This document shows positions 1 to 8,905 of a stretch of 64,000 nucleotides of DNA, in pieces. The DNA comes from Georgenia subflava. GTDB taxonomy: Bacteria > Actinomycetota > Actinomycetes > Actinomycetales > Actinomycetaceae. The stretch's first letter is position 1, and every line of letters starts with the position of its first letter. The notes beneath the pieces are model-generated. The model was not told the DNA's origin. It was given only the letters and a program-made list of their open reading frames with translations, and did no database searches. Position numbers and translations under genes: made by a program. The stretch covers positions 186,001 to 250,000 of the forward strand of contig NZ_VUKD01000005.1 of NCBI RefSeq assembly GCF_009193155.1, given 5' to 3'.

Positions 1-777
1 TTCCTCGGCCAGACCATCCCGCTCATCGAGTCCGGCGCGACGGCGGAGACCCTGGGCGCGGTCGGCGCCTCCAGCCTCATCGGGCTGCTCGTCGCAGGCG
101 TCGGCGTGTTCATCGCGTCCATCCTGCTCACGGCCGTCCTCATCGTCTCGGTGAGCCAGTCGGTCATCGGGCGGGTCATCACCGTGTCCGAGGTCTGGCA
201 GCACGCGAAGGGCCAGATCTGGCGCCTGCTGGGGCTCACCCTGATCCTCGGGGTGGGCTGGGTGGTCGTGGTGGTCGCCGTGTCCGTCGTCGCCGCGCTG
301 CTCATCGCCGCCGCCCTGGCATCGGTCGGCGAGTCCGCCCCGGTGCTCGTCGGGCTCCTCGTGCTGCTCGTCGTCGTCGGCTCGGTGGTGGCGATGGCGT
401 TCTTCGCCGTGCGGCTGACGCTCGCGGCACCCGCCATGATGCTCGAACGGGCGGGTGTGATGACGTCGCTGCGGCGCTCGTGGTCGCTCACCAAGGGCAA
501 CTTCTGGCGCATCTTCGGCGCCCTGGCACTGTCGGTGATCATCGTCAGCGTCATCTCCTACGCCCTGATGATCCCGATCAGCCTGGCGACGACGCTGCTG
601 GGCACTGACGTCACCGCGCTGGTGGCGTCCATGGTCATCACCACCGTGCTGTCCGTGCTCATCTCCGCCCTGACCACGCCGTTCCTCGCCGCGGTCCTCG
701 CCCTGGCCTACATCGACGTGCGCATGCGCAAGGAGGGGCTGGACGTGGAGCTGGCCCGCGCCGCAGAGGCCCGCTGA
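1..777 (+). CDS. polytopic membrane protein, 5' partial
   Basis: The reading frame is open from the first base, so the true N-terminus lies outside the window. What remains is a hydrophobic protein with about four to five membrane segments and a short charged C-terminal tail. It resembles the glycerophosphodiester phosphodiesterase membrane-domain (GlpQ-like) or DUF7544-type proteins that often sit upstream of DUF4129 genes in actinobacteria. Its stop is followed after one base by the DUF4129 start, so it is very probably the first gene seen of the MoxR operon. No catalytic motif is visible; a structural or export role is only a guess. Confidence 0.7.
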   Translation, partial: FLGQTIPLIESGATAETLGAVGASSLIGLLVAGVGVFIASILLTAVLIVSVSQSVIGRVITVSEVWQHAKGQIWRLLGLTLILGVGWVVVVVAVSVVAALLIAAALASVGESAPVLVGLLVLLVVVGSVVAMAFFAVRLTLAAPAMMLERAGVMTSLRRSWSLTKGNFWRIFGALALSVIIVSVISYALMIPISLATTLLGTDVTALVASMVITTVLSVLISALTTPFLAAVLALAYIDVRMRKEGLDVELARAAEAR

Positions 778-778
778 G

Positions 779-1447
779 GTGCTGGGCCACCCGGTGCGCC
801 TCGGCGTGCCCGTGGATCCCGAGGCCGCAGAGGCCCGGCGCTGGGCGGAGGAGGAGCTCGCCAAGGCCGTCTACTCCGACGAGCCGAGCCTGCTCGAGCG
901 TGCGCTCGCGTGGTTCCTCCGGCTGTTCGAGGGCATCGGCGAGATCGGTCTCTCGGCACCGCCCGCCGTCGTACCGGTCCTGGTCGTCCTCGCCTTCGTG
1001 GCCGTCCTGGTCCTGGCGCTGGTCGTCGGCGGCCGCGTGCGCCGCAACCGCGCGGTGGCCGGCGCTGCCTCGACCGAGCTGTTCGAGGACGACCGGTCCA
1101 GCGCCGAGCTGGCCAGGACGGCCGACGACGCCGCCCGCCGCGGTGACTGGGCCACCGCCGTGCTCGAGCGCTTCCGTGCGCTCATCCGGGGTCTGGACGA
1201 ACGAGCGGTGCTCGACGACCGCCCCGGCCTCACCGCGCACGAGGCCGCCGGTCTCGCCGCGGCGGCCCTGCCCGAGGTGGCCGACGGGCTCCGCTGGGCC
1301 GGCCGCCTCTTCGACGACGTGCGCTACGGCCACGTCGCCCCAGGCGCGGCGGAGGACGAGGACCTGCGCGAGCTCGTCGCACGGGTGGACCGCGCCCGCC
1401 CGGCGCCGGCCGGGGTGGGCGCGGATGGTTGGGCAGGGGTCTCGTGA
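779..1447 (+). CDS. DUF4129 domain-containing membrane protein
   Basis: A 222-residue protein starting at GTG one base after the upstream stop. It has a charged N-terminal segment, one strong membrane helix near residues 60-85, and a cytoplasmic C-terminal domain rich in Ala, Arg and Glu with the R-x-R-x-L-x-x-R-G-L-D pattern typical of DUF4129. Members of this family are found beside DUF4350, MoxR and DUF58 genes, as here, and are thought to help build a membrane complex driven by the MoxR ATPase. The exact biochemical role is unknown. The end overlaps the next gene by four bases (GTGA), implying translational coupling. Confidence 0.8.
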   Translation: MLGHPVRLGVPVDPEAAEARRWAEEELAKAVYSDEPSLLERALAWFLRLFEGIGEIGLSAPPAVVPVLVVLAFVAVLVLALVVGGRVRRNRAVAGAASTELFEDDRSSAELARTADDAARRGDWATAVLERFRALIRGLDERAVLDDRPGLTAHEAAGLAAAALPEVADGLRWAGRLFDDVRYGHVAPGAAEDEDLRELVARVDRARPAPAGVGADGWAGVS

Positions 1448-2700
1448 GGGCCCCGGAGACCGCCGCGGCACCGACTGCGGACGCCCCCACGACGAACGAC
1501 ACGTCAGCGTCCGGCGCCGGTGCCGGGCCGGACGACGCGACGGGTTCCCCCACCGCGGGACCCTCGCTCTGGCGCCGGAGCGCACGCTGGTGGCGTCGTC
1601 GTCGCACGGTCGTCGTGGTCGTGGTCGCCTTCGTCGCCCTGGCGGTGCTCGCCGTCGTGCTCGGCTCGCGCACCTCGTCCCGCCCGCTCGCGCCGGACAA
1701 CCCGGATGCCGGCGGTGCGCGGGCCGCCGCCCAGATCCTCTCCCGGCAGGGGGTGGCTGTGCACGAGGCGAGCCGGCTCGCGCAGGTGGGCGAGCTCGCC
1801 GGGCCGGGCACGACGGTGCTCGTCACCGACATCTCGATCCTCTCGACGGAGCAGCGCGCCGAACTCGTCGGCACGGGCGCCGACCTGGTCATCGCGGGCA
1901 GCCCGTTCGCCTCCCTCGACGGGCTCGGGGTGCCGTTCAGCCCCGGTGGTGCCGGGTCGGCCGAGCCCGTGCACGCGCAGTGCCCGGACCCGGACGCGGG
2001 TGCCGCCGCGCGAATCTCCTTCTCCTCCGGCTCGGTCACCGCGGAGCAGGGCTCCGGCGCCGTGGTGTGCTTCCCCGTGGGCGACGACGGTGCGGGCGCC
2101 TACGCGGTCTGGACCGACGGGACGCAGACCGTGCGCTACCTCGCCGACCCGCGGCTGATGACGAACGAGCACCTCGCCGAGGACGGCAACGCGGCCCTGA
2201 CCCTGCGGATGCTCGGCCACCACGAGGACCTGGTGTGGTACCTCCCGTCGGTCCTCGACACCTCGAGCAGCGTCGACGACGGCGTCCCGACGGTCCCCGC
2301 GCAGGTGCAGATGGTCCTGTGGATGCTGCTGGGCGCCGCCGCGGTGCTCGCGCTCGGCCAGGCCCGGTCCCTCGGCCGCGTCGTCACCGAGGTCATGCCC
2401 GTGGTGGTCCGCTCGGCGGAGACCACCCGTGGCCGCGGCCGGCTGTACCGGCGCTCCGGTGCCCATGACCACGCCGCGGCCGCCCTGCGCGCCGGCGGCG
2501 CAGCCCGGATCGCCCGCGCCCTCGGCCTGCCCCGCTCGGCCGAGGCACCGGCCGTCACCGATGCCGTCGCCCGGGCCACCGGCTGGGACCCGCGGGAGGT
2601 TGCCGACCTCCTCTACGGCCCACCGCCCACCGACGACGGCGGCCTCCTTGCCCTGTCCACGATGCTCGACGCCCTGGAAAGCGAGGTTCACCGAACGTGA
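1444..2700 (+). CDS. DUF4350 domain-containing protein
   Basis: A protein of about 418 residues with a disordered Ala/Thr-rich N-terminus, a membrane helix after a W-W-R-R-R-R stop-transfer-like cluster near residues 45-70, an extracytoplasmic DUF4350 domain (GATase-like fold) and a second helix near residue 290 before a cytoplasmic tail. I chose GTG 1444 because it overlaps the DUF4129 stop (GTGA) and follows an AGGGG ribosome site; an in-frame TTG at 1429 is possible. Its 3' end overlaps moxR by four bases. The DUF4129-DUF4350-MoxR-DUF58 order is a recurrent actinobacterial arrangement. Confidence 0.8.
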   Translation: MRAPETAAAPTADAPTTNDTSASGAGAGPDDATGSPTAGPSLWRRSARWWRRRRTVVVVVVAFVALAVLAVVLGSRTSSRPLAPDNPDAGGARAAAQILSRQGVAVHEASRLAQVGELAGPGTTVLVTDISILSTEQRAELVGTGADLVIAGSPFASLDGLGVPFSPGGAGSAEPVHAQCPDPDAGAAARISFSSGSVTAEQGSGAVVCFPVGDDGAGAYAVWTDGTQTVRYLADPRLMTNEHLAEDGNAALTLRMLGHHEDLVWYLPSVLDTSSSVDDGVPTVPAQVQMVLWMLLGAAAVLALGQARSLGRVVTEVMPVVVRSAETTRGRGRLYRRSGAHDHAAAALRAGGAARIARALGLPRSAEAPAVTDAVARATGWDPREVADLLYGPPPTDDGGLLALSTMLDALESEVHRT

Positions 2701-3872
2701 GCTACCCCCAGTACGGCCAGCAGCCGTCCATCCCGCAGCCGTCTGCCGCTCAGCCGTCAGCGTCGCAGCCGTCCGGCGACCACGACCGGTTCGCACCGCA
2801 CCCGGAAGGTGGCGGCTCCCCCGCCGGTCCGGGCCCGGCGACGTCACCCGCGGGCCACGCGGCACCGGTGGCCACCTCCGCCCCGCAGAGCGGCGGCCCC
2901 CCGGCCGGCCCGTCCGTGGCGGACTCCGAGGCGCGGGCCAAGCTCGGCGCGCTGCGGGGCGAGGTCGGCAAGGCGGTGGTCGGTCAGGACGCGGCCGTCA
3001 CAGGTCTGGTGATCGCGCTGCTGTGCGGCGGCCACGTGCTGCTCGAGGGCGTCCCGGGCGTCGCGAAGACCCTCCTGGTGCGCACCCTCGCCGCCAGCCT
3101 GGACATGGGCACCAAACGGGTCCAGTTCACCCCCGACCTCATGCCGGGCGACGTGACCGGCTCCCTCGTCTACGACGCGCGCTCCGCGGAGTTCTCCTTC
3201 CGGGAGGGCCCCGTCTTCACCAACCTGCTCCTCGCCGACGAGATCAACCGGACGCCGCCGAAGACGCAGGCCTCCCTGCTGGAGGCGATGGAGGAGCGGC
3301 AGGTCTCCGTCGACGGCGAGCCCCGCCCGCTGCCCGACCCGTTCATGGTGATCGCCACCCAGAACCCGGTCGAGTACGAGGGCACCTACCCGCTGCCGGA
3401 GGCGCAGCTCGACCGCTTCCTGCTCAAGCTCCTCCTGCCCCTGCCGGAGCGCCACGACGAGATCGAGGTCCTGCGCCGGCACGCCCACGACTTCAACCCG
3501 CGCGACCTCGCCTCGGCCGGTGTCCGGGCCGTGGCCGGGCCGGCCGACGTCGCCGCCGCCCGCGCCGAGGTGGCCAGGGTGCAGGTCGCCCCGGAGGTGC
3601 TCGGCTACGTCGTCGACCTGGTCCGGACCACCCGGACCTCGCCGTCGTTGTCGCTGGGCGTCTCCCCGCGCGGGGCGACGGCGCTGCTCGCGACCGCCCG
3701 GGCGTGGGCGTGGCTGTCCGGGCGCCGCTACGTCACACCCGACGACGTCAAGGCGCTCGCCCACCCCACGTTGCGCCACCGCGTCCAGCTGCGGGCCGAG
3801 GCCGAGCTCGAGGGCGTCACCGCCGAGACCGTCCTGGACGGGGTGCTCGGCTCGGTGCCGGTGCCCCGCTGA
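2697..3872 (+). CDS. MoxR family AAA+ ATPase
   Basis: A 391-residue AAA+ chaperone-like ATPase. After a disordered Gln/Pro/Ser-rich leader of about 70 residues comes the ATPase core: Walker A GVPGVAKT near residue 118, Walker B LLLADEINR near residue 180, sensor-1 in IATQNPVEYEGTYPLPEAQ, and the lid domain with SPRGATAL. MoxR proteins remodel or activate partner complexes, usually with a DUF58/VWA-like protein, which is the next gene. The start GTG overlaps the DUF4350 stop and the stop overlaps the DUF58 start (TGATG), so the whole operon is translationally coupled. The long N-terminal leader is unusual, but I found no better internal start. Confidence 0.93.
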   Translation: MSYPQYGQQPSIPQPSAAQPSASQPSGDHDRFAPHPEGGGSPAGPGPATSPAGHAAPVATSAPQSGGPPAGPSVADSEARAKLGALRGEVGKAVVGQDAAVTGLVIALLCGGHVLLEGVPGVAKTLLVRTLAASLDMGTKRVQFTPDLMPGDVTGSLVYDARSAEFSFREGPVFTNLLLADEINRTPPKTQASLLEAMEERQVSVDGEPRPLPDPFMVIATQNPVEYEGTYPLPEAQLDRFLLKLLLPLPERHDEIEVLRRHAHDFNPRDLASAGVRAVAGPADVAAARAEVARVQVAPEVLGYVVDLVRTTRTSPSLSLGVSPRGATALLATARAWAWLSGRRYVTPDDVKALAHPTLRHRVQLRAEAELEGVTAETVLDGVLGSVPVPR

Positions 3873-5164
3873 TGATCCCCACCACCCGAGCGGCGGTCGT
3901 CGCCGCGCTCGGGGTCGTGCCTGCGGCCCTGTGGCCGAGGCCGCAGACGGTACTGCTCTGGCTGGGGCTGGTGGTGCTCGGCTGCGTGGTCGACACGGTG
4001 CTGGCGGCCTCCCCACGCCGGGTGCAGGCCGCCCGCACGGTGCCCGCCTCGGTGCGCCTGGGCGAGCCGACGACGTCGACGCTGACCCTGACCCACGCGG
4101 GCCCGCGGACGCTGCGCGCCCTGGTGCGCGACGCCTGGCCGCCGTCGGCGGGGGCGACCGCCGATCGGCACCGGGTGACGATCCCGGCGGGTGAACGGCG
4201 GCGGGTGCGCACCGCGCTGCTCGCGACCCGTCGCGGCGACCGGACGGCGGACCTCGTCACCGTCCGCTCCGTCGGCCCGCTCGGGCTCGCGGCCCGGCAG
4301 GCGTCGCTGTCGGCGTCGGCGACCCTGCGGGTGCTGCCGGCCTTCGCCTCCCGTCGCCACCTGCCCTCGCGGCTCGCCCGGCTGCGGGAGATGGACGGGC
4401 GCACCGCGGTGCTGGTGCGCGGGCAGGGCACCGAGTTCGACTCGCTGCGCGAGTACGTCATCGGCGACGACGTGCGCGCCATCGACTGGCGGGCCACCGC
4501 CCGCGGCGGCGACGTGGTGGTGCGCACCTGGCGCCCCGAGCGGGACCGTCGCGTGCTCATCGTCCTGGACGTCGCACGGCTCTCGGCCGCCCGGCTCGGC
4601 GACGCGCCGCGCCTGGACGCCCAGATCGAGGCCGCCCTGCTGCTGGCCGCCCTCGCCTCCCGCGCCGGGGACCGCGTGGACCTGGTCGCCGTCGACAACC
4701 AGGTGCGTGCTCGGGTGGCCGGTGAGCAGGGGGCACGCCTGATGAACGCGCTGGCCGCGGCGATGGCCCCGCTGGAGCCGTCGCTGGTGGAGATCAGCTG
4801 GACCGACGTCACCCAGGTGGTGCGGGACACGCTCTCCCAGCGGGCGCTGGTGGTGCTGCTGACCGCGCTCGAGCCCTCGGCCGTGACGTCCGGGCTCCTC
4901 CCCGTCGCCCAGGCCCTGACGGCGGACCACACGGTGGTCCTCGCGTCCGCGTCGGACCCGGAGGTGGCCGCCATCCGCGCGGACCGCTCCGGCACCGACG
5001 CGGTGTTCGACGCCGCCGCCGCGGAGCGCGGCGAGATCGAGCGGGACGCCGTCGCGCGGCGGCTGCGCCGCCGGGGGGTGGAGGTCGTCGAGGCCACCCC
5101 CGACGAGCTCGCCCCGGCACTTGCGGACACGTACCTGGCGCTCAAGGCGGCCGGGCGGCTGTGA
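3872..5164 (+). CDS. DUF58 domain-containing protein
   Basis: A 430-residue protein beginning at the ATG that overlaps the MoxR stop. Two membrane helices occupy roughly residues 5-45. A beta-rich extracytoplasmic part follows, then the DUF58 signature with E-F-D-S-L-R-E-Y, G-D-D-V-R-A-I-D-W and R-D-R-R-V-L-I-V-L-D around residues 190-235, the last resembling a VWA-type strand with a metal-binding Asp. DUF58 proteins are the usual partner of MoxR ATPases. The frame stays open well upstream of 3872, but that stretch only shadows moxR and DUF4350. Confidence 0.9.
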   Translation: MIPTTRAAVVAALGVVPAALWPRPQTVLLWLGLVVLGCVVDTVLAASPRRVQAARTVPASVRLGEPTTSTLTLTHAGPRTLRALVRDAWPPSAGATADRHRVTIPAGERRRVRTALLATRRGDRTADLVTVRSVGPLGLAARQASLSASATLRVLPAFASRRHLPSRLARLREMDGRTAVLVRGQGTEFDSLREYVIGDDVRAIDWRATARGGDVVVRTWRPERDRRVLIVLDVARLSAARLGDAPRLDAQIEAALLLAALASRAGDRVDLVAVDNQVRARVAGEQGARLMNALAAAMAPLEPSLVEISWTDVTQVVRDTLSQRALVVLLTALEPSAVTSGLLPVAQALTADHTVVLASASDPEVAAIRADRSGTDAVFDAAAAERGEIERDAVARRLRRRGVEVVEATPDELAPALADTYLALKAAGRL

Positions 5165-5189
5165 CACGGCGGGACGTAGGCTCGTGCCC

Positions 5190-5564
5190 GTGGTGACCGG
5201 TGGCCCGACGTCCGCGCGGGTGGACAGCTGGCTGTGGGCGGTGCGTCTGTTCAAGACGCGCTCGCAGGCCACCGCCGCGTGCCGGGCGGGCCACGTGCGG
5301 GTCAACGGCGAACGGGTGAAGGCTGCCACGACGGTCACCGTCGGCGACGAGGTGCGCGTGCGCGGCGGTGAGCGCGAGCGGATCGTCGAGGTGGCCAAGA
5401 TCCTCGTCAAGCGCGTCGGCGCCCCGGTGGCCGCGGCCGCCATGGTGGACCGCAGCCCGGCACCCCTGCCGCGTGAGGTCTACGCCGTCCCCCGGCGCGA
5501 CCGTGGGGCCGGCCGGCCTACCAAGCGCGACCGGCGCGAGATCGAGCGGCTCCGCGGCTACTGA
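5190..5564 (+). CDS. S4-domain RNA-binding protein (HslR/Hsp15-like)
   Basis: A protein of about 124 residues with an S4 RNA-binding domain at the N-terminus: R-V-D-S-W-L-W-A-V-R-L-F-K-T-R followed by A-C-R-A-G-H-V-R-V-N-G, then a basic C-terminal tail ending in R-E-I-E-R-L-R-G-Y. E. coli Hsp15 binds 50S subunits carrying stalled nascent chains, and this is its usual actinobacterial relative. Adjacent GTG codons at 5184, 5190 and 5193 are candidate starts. I favour 5190, nine bases after a weak AGG. The gene is 25 bases downstream of DUF58 and may be read from the same transcript. Confidence 0.85.
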   Translation: MVTGGPTSARVDSWLWAVRLFKTRSQATAACRAGHVRVNGERVKAATTVTVGDEVRVRGGERERIVEVAKILVKRVGAPVAAAAMVDRSPAPLPREVYAVPRRDRGAGRPTKRDRREIERLRGY

Positions 5565-5664
5565 CGCCGTCGCGGCTGCCGGCCCGCACAGCTGGCCAGG
5601 CAGGCAGCTCGTGCCGTTGCGGCGGCGGCAGGTCAGCAGGGCACCGCAGGCCCGGCAAGCCTGG

Positions 5665-5772
5665 CAGCACGGCGGGCACGGCAGGCACGGCAGGCACGGC
5701 AGGCACGGCAGGCACGGCAGGCACGGCAGGCACGGCAGGCACGGCAGGCACGGCAGGCACGGCAGGCACGGC
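5665..5772. repeat. 9-bp tandem array, 12 copies
   Basis: Ten perfect consecutive copies of AGGCACGGC occupy 5683-5772, preceded by two one- or two-base variants (CAGCACGGC and GGGCACGGC). The array lies in the 283-base gap between the S4 gene and the polysaccharide deacetylase. Because 9 is a multiple of 3 it stays open in frame with the downstream gene and would encode Gly-Arg-His triplets, but the lipoprotein signal at 5848 argues that it is not translated. Confidence 0.95.
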
Positions 5773-5847
5773 AGGATCGCACGTACGGCAGCGGAAGATC
5801 GCCGCCGATCAGGGTGCAGACGGGTGCGCTGCGAGGACAATCAGGTC

Positions 5848-6885
5848 ATGGGACCAGGCGCGACGCGGCGCGCCGCGGAGCAGCTACGGCGAGCAGTGCT
5901 CGCCGCCCTCGTCGCCGTTGCCCTCACCGCGTGCGGGATCCTCGGCTCGGGCGGGCTGAGCATCCCGGAGGAACGCACCGGCGTCGCTCCGAGCGAGACC
6001 TCGACGTCCGCCGATCCGCCCACCGGGCCCGGTACGGACGTCTCGGCGAACCCGGCGCCGTCGCGGGATCCGGTACCGAGCGCCGCGCCATCCACGGCAT
6101 CCACGGCATCCACGGCACCTACCGCACCGCCGTCGGCTTCACCGCCGTCGCCCGCACCACCCTCGACAGCACCGCCGTCGGCCACGCCTGGGACGGCCGC
6201 CCCATCTCCGTCGCGCGCCACTCCCCGGCCGGGTGAAGGCATCCCCGCGTCGTGGCTCGGGCTGGACGTGGAGGTGCTGCCCACCACCGAGCGGGTCGTC
6301 GCACTGACCTTCGACGGCGGGTCCTCCGACGTCGGCGCCGCATCGATCCTGGCGACCCTGGAGCGCCACGGCGTGCCGGCCACGTTCTTCGTCACCGGCG
6401 AGTTCGCCCGACGGTACCCGCAGACGCTGAGGAGCATCGACGCCGCGGGTCACCCGGTGGGCAACCACTCCGACACGCACGCCCACTACCCGCAGCTGCG
6501 CAACGCCGAGATCCGCGACGACCTCGCGGCGGCGGAGGCCGCGATCTCCGCCGCCACCGGCCGACCGGCCATGCCGCTCTTCCGGTTCCCCTACGGCGAC
6601 CGCACCGCCCTGGACATCGAGGTGGTCAACGACGCCGGCTACATCCCCTTCCGGTGGACCGTCGACTCCCTCGGCTGGCAGGGCACCTCCGGCGGGCGCA
6701 GCGCGGCGGAGGTGACCCAGCGGGTCCTCGAGTCGGCTCGACCCGGGCAGATCGTGCTCATGCACCTCGGGGCACACCCGACCGACGCCTCGACCCTCGA
6801 CGCGGACGCCCTCCCCGGTGTCATCACGGAGCTCCGCGCCCAGGGCTACGGCTTCGTCGCTCTCGACGAGCTCGTCGGCCGGTGA
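5848..6885 (+). CDS. polysaccharide deacetylase (NodB homology) lipoprotein
   Basis: A 345-residue secreted lipoprotein. The signal peptide ends in a lipobox L-T-A-C with Cys29. A 100-residue Thr/Pro/Ser/Ala-rich linker follows, then a NodB-type carbohydrate esterase 4 domain: T-F-D-G-G (one residue from the usual TFDDG), the metal-binding H-S-D-T-H, R-F-P-Y-G-D and the C-terminal L-M-H-L-G. Such enzymes remove acetyl groups from peptidoglycan or other N-acetylated glycans outside the cell. The TFDGG change drops the second Asp, which can be the metal ligand, so activity should not be assumed. The start was chosen for the lipoprotein signal; the frame is open further upstream across the 9-bp repeat array. 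Confidence 0.88.
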   Translation: MGPGATRRAAEQLRRAVLAALVAVALTACGILGSGGLSIPEERTGVAPSETSTSADPPTGPGTDVSANPAPSRDPVPSAAPSTASTASTAPTAPPSASPPSPAPPSTAPPSATPGTAAPSPSRATPRPGEGIPASWLGLDVEVLPTTERVVALTFDGGSSDVGAASILATLERHGVPATFFVTGEFARRYPQTLRSIDAAGHPVGNHSDTHAHYPQLRNAEIRDDLAAAEAAISAATGRPAMPLFRFPYGDRTALDIEVVNDAGYIPFRWTVDSLGWQGTSGGRSAAEVTQRVLESARPGQIVLMHLGAHPTDASTLDADALPGVITELRAQGYGFVALDELVGR

Positions 6886-6933
6886 GGCGCGGTCTTCGGG
6901 CCGTGAGCAGACTCGTCAACCGGTGAGGCGGAC

Positions 6934-7929
6934 TCAGCCGGCCTGGGCGAGCGTGTGGCCGGCCAGGTCGTGCTCGAGGTCGCCGGTCTCGCCCTCGGCG
7001 ACCGCGCGACGGCCGAGGACGATCGTGTAGGTCCAGTAGCCGGCGAGCACGATGGCCCCGATCGTCAGCTTGAGCGCCGTCGGCAGTCCCGACGGCGTCA
7101 CGAACCCTTCGACGAGGCCGGAGACCGCCAGGACGAGCACGAGCCCGACGGCGACGGTGACCAGCGAGCGACCCTCCTCGGCCAGGGCGCGGGAGCGGGT
7201 GCGCCGGCCGGGGGCGACAGCGGTCCAGAAGAGCTTCAGTCCGGTACCGCCGGCGATGAAGATGGCGGTGAGCTCCATGAGCCCGTGCGGCAGGATCAGG
7301 CCGAAGAACACCCGCAGGTCACCGTAGGTGGCCATGATGGCGCCGGCCTCGCCGACCCCGACGGCGTTGACGAACAGCACGTACAGCGGGAAGACGCCGG
7401 TGATGCCGAGACCGATGCACTGGGCGGCGATCCACGCGTTGTTGGTCCACACCTGCGCGGCGAAGTCGGGCGCCGGGTAGTCGGAGTAGTACGCCGCGAA
7501 CGCCTCCTCGGCGTAGCTCTCCAGCTGGCTGGGCGGGCCGAGCTGGGCCAGCGCGGCCGGCGTCGTCGCGATGTACCAGCCGACCACGACGGCGAGCGCG
7601 ACCCACCCGACCATCACCGCGACCGTCCACCAGCGCACCCGGTAGAACGCTGCCGGAAGCGTGCGGACGAAGAACCGGCTCACGTCCGACAGCCGCAGCT
7701 CGTGGGCACCGGCGACGCGCCCGCGCGCCTGGCCCAGCAGGGCCGACAGCCGCCCGACGAGGTGCGGGTCCGGGGCATGGGTGCGCACGGCGGAGAGATG
7801 GCCGGCGGTCGCCTGGTAGAGACGCACGAGCTCGTCGGCCTCCGGCCCGGTCAGCCGGCGCCTGCGGCTCAGCTCGTCGAGGCGCTGCCACTGCGGCTCG
7901 TGCACCGCGGCGAAGGCGTCGGTGTCCAC
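6934..7929 (-). CDS. stage II sporulation protein M (SpoIIM) family membrane protein
   Basis: A 331-residue membrane protein of the DUF95/SpoIIM family. A soluble helical N-terminal third with R-R-R-R-L-T-G and L-V-R-L-Y-Q-x-T-A-x-H-L-S is followed by about five membrane segments containing N-N-A-W-I-A and L-P-H-G-L-M-E-L-T-A. In non-sporulating actinobacteria it is nearly always paired with a divergent RDD gene and a MoxR/DUF58 operon, exactly as here, suggesting one membrane-associated complex. The GTG at 7929 gives the standard VDTDAF-like start; another GTG at 7947 exists. Confidence 0.87.
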   Translation of the reverse strand: MDTDAFAAVHEPQWQRLDELSRRRRLTGPEADELVRLYQATAGHLSAVRTHAPDPHLVGRLSALLGQARGRVAGAHELRLSDVSRFFVRTLPAAFYRVRWWTVAVMVGWVALAVVVGWYIATTPAALAQLGPPSQLESYAEEAFAAYYSDYPAPDFAAQVWTNNAWIAAQCIGLGITGVFPLYVLFVNAVGVGEAGAIMATYGDLRVFFGLILPHGLMELTAIFIAGGTGLKLFWTAVAPGRRTRSRALAEEGRSLVTVAVGLVLVLAVSGLVEGFVTPSGLPTALKLTIGAIVLAGYWTYTIVLGRRAVAEGETGDLEHDLAGHTLAQAG

Positions 7930-7947
7930 ACCGGTACCCTGCCACAC

Positions 7948-8835
7948 GTGAGCACCACCGCCCGATGGTCCGGCCCGGAGGCGGCCCTGGCGCGTGCGCG
8001 CCTGCAGGAGGACCTGATCATCACCGGCGAGGCGGTGGCGCTCGAGATCCGTCCCGCCTCCGTCGGCGTTCGCATCCTCGGTGCGCTGATCGACGCCGCT
8101 GTCTACGCCCTCGGGGCGTTCCTCCTGATCATCGGCGGGGCGCGGCTGCTGGAGACCTTCAACGCCGCCCAGATCGGCGTCGTGCAGGTGAGCACCTTCG
8201 CCGTGGTGCAGGTCATCGCCCCCACGGCGGTCGAGACCCTCACCCGGGGGCGCTCGCTCGGCAAGCTCGCCACCGGGCTGCGGGTGGTCCGGGACGACGG
8301 CGGCCCGGTGCGCCTGCGCCACGCGCTGGTCCGCGCACTGACCGGCATCGGCGAGCTGTGGCTCACGGTCGGCTCGCTGGCCATCGTCTCCGCGGCGGTC
8401 AACCGCCGCGGAAAGCGGCTCGGGGACCTGCTCGCCGGCACCTACGCGGTCCGGGTGCGCGGCGGCGAGCGCCGCGAGCGGCCGCTCGTCATGCCGCCGG
8501 AGCTGGCCGGCTGGGCCGGCGCCGCCGACATCCGGGCGCTGCCCGACGGTCTCGGGCTGGCTGCCCGCCGGTTCCTCGGCCGGACCGGGTCGATGACCCC
8601 GCAGGCACGCACCGAGATGGGCACCCGGCTCGCCGCGCAGGTCGAGCCGTTCGTCGCCCCGCCGCCCCCGTGGGGCACGGACCCAGAGCGGTTCCTCGCC
8701 GCCGTCCTCGTCTCGCGGCGGGACCGCGAGTACGCCGTCGGCCTGCGCGCCCGCGAGCGTGAGGAGACCGAGGCCGCGCGGATCGCGCGGCTGCCCTACG
8801 GCGTGCACGATTCCCAACCGGCTGGTCCTCGCTGA
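7948..8835 (+). CDS. RDD family membrane protein
   Basis: A 295-residue protein with an RDD domain: R-P-A-S-V-G-V-R-I-L-G-A-L-I-D near residues 30-45, several hydrophobic helices, the G-R-S-L-G-K loop and a membrane-proximal K-R-L-G-D-L-L-A-G-T. The hydrophilic C-terminal 120 residues are charged. It starts at GTG 7948, only 18 bases from the opposite SpoIIM start, and has a TACCCT box at 7935-7940 seven bases before the start, suggesting a leaderless transcript. RDD function is mostly unknown; ion transport roles have been shown for a few members. Confidence 0.87.
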   Translation: MSTTARWSGPEAALARARLQEDLIITGEAVALEIRPASVGVRILGALIDAAVYALGAFLLIIGGARLLETFNAAQIGVVQVSTFAVVQVIAPTAVETLTRGRSLGKLATGLRVVRDDGGPVRLRHALVRALTGIGELWLTVGSLAIVSAAVNRRGKRLGDLLAGTYAVRVRGGERRERPLVMPPELAGWAGAADIRALPDGLGLAARRFLGRTGSMTPQARTEMGTRLAAQVEPFVAPPPPWGTDPERFLAAVLVSRRDREYAVGLRAREREETEAARIARLPYGVHDSQPAGPR

Positions 8836-8905
8836 GCGTCCACGATCCGCCGCCACGCGCTGGCCGTGGGCGCCTTGCGCCATTTCCGGGTGATCTGATC
8901 CGGTC

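Noticed and set aside
2429-3871. Upstream extension of the DUF58 frame
   Set aside because: It overlaps moxR and DUF4350 in the wrong frame, and the TGATG overlap at 3870-3874 gives a natural start.
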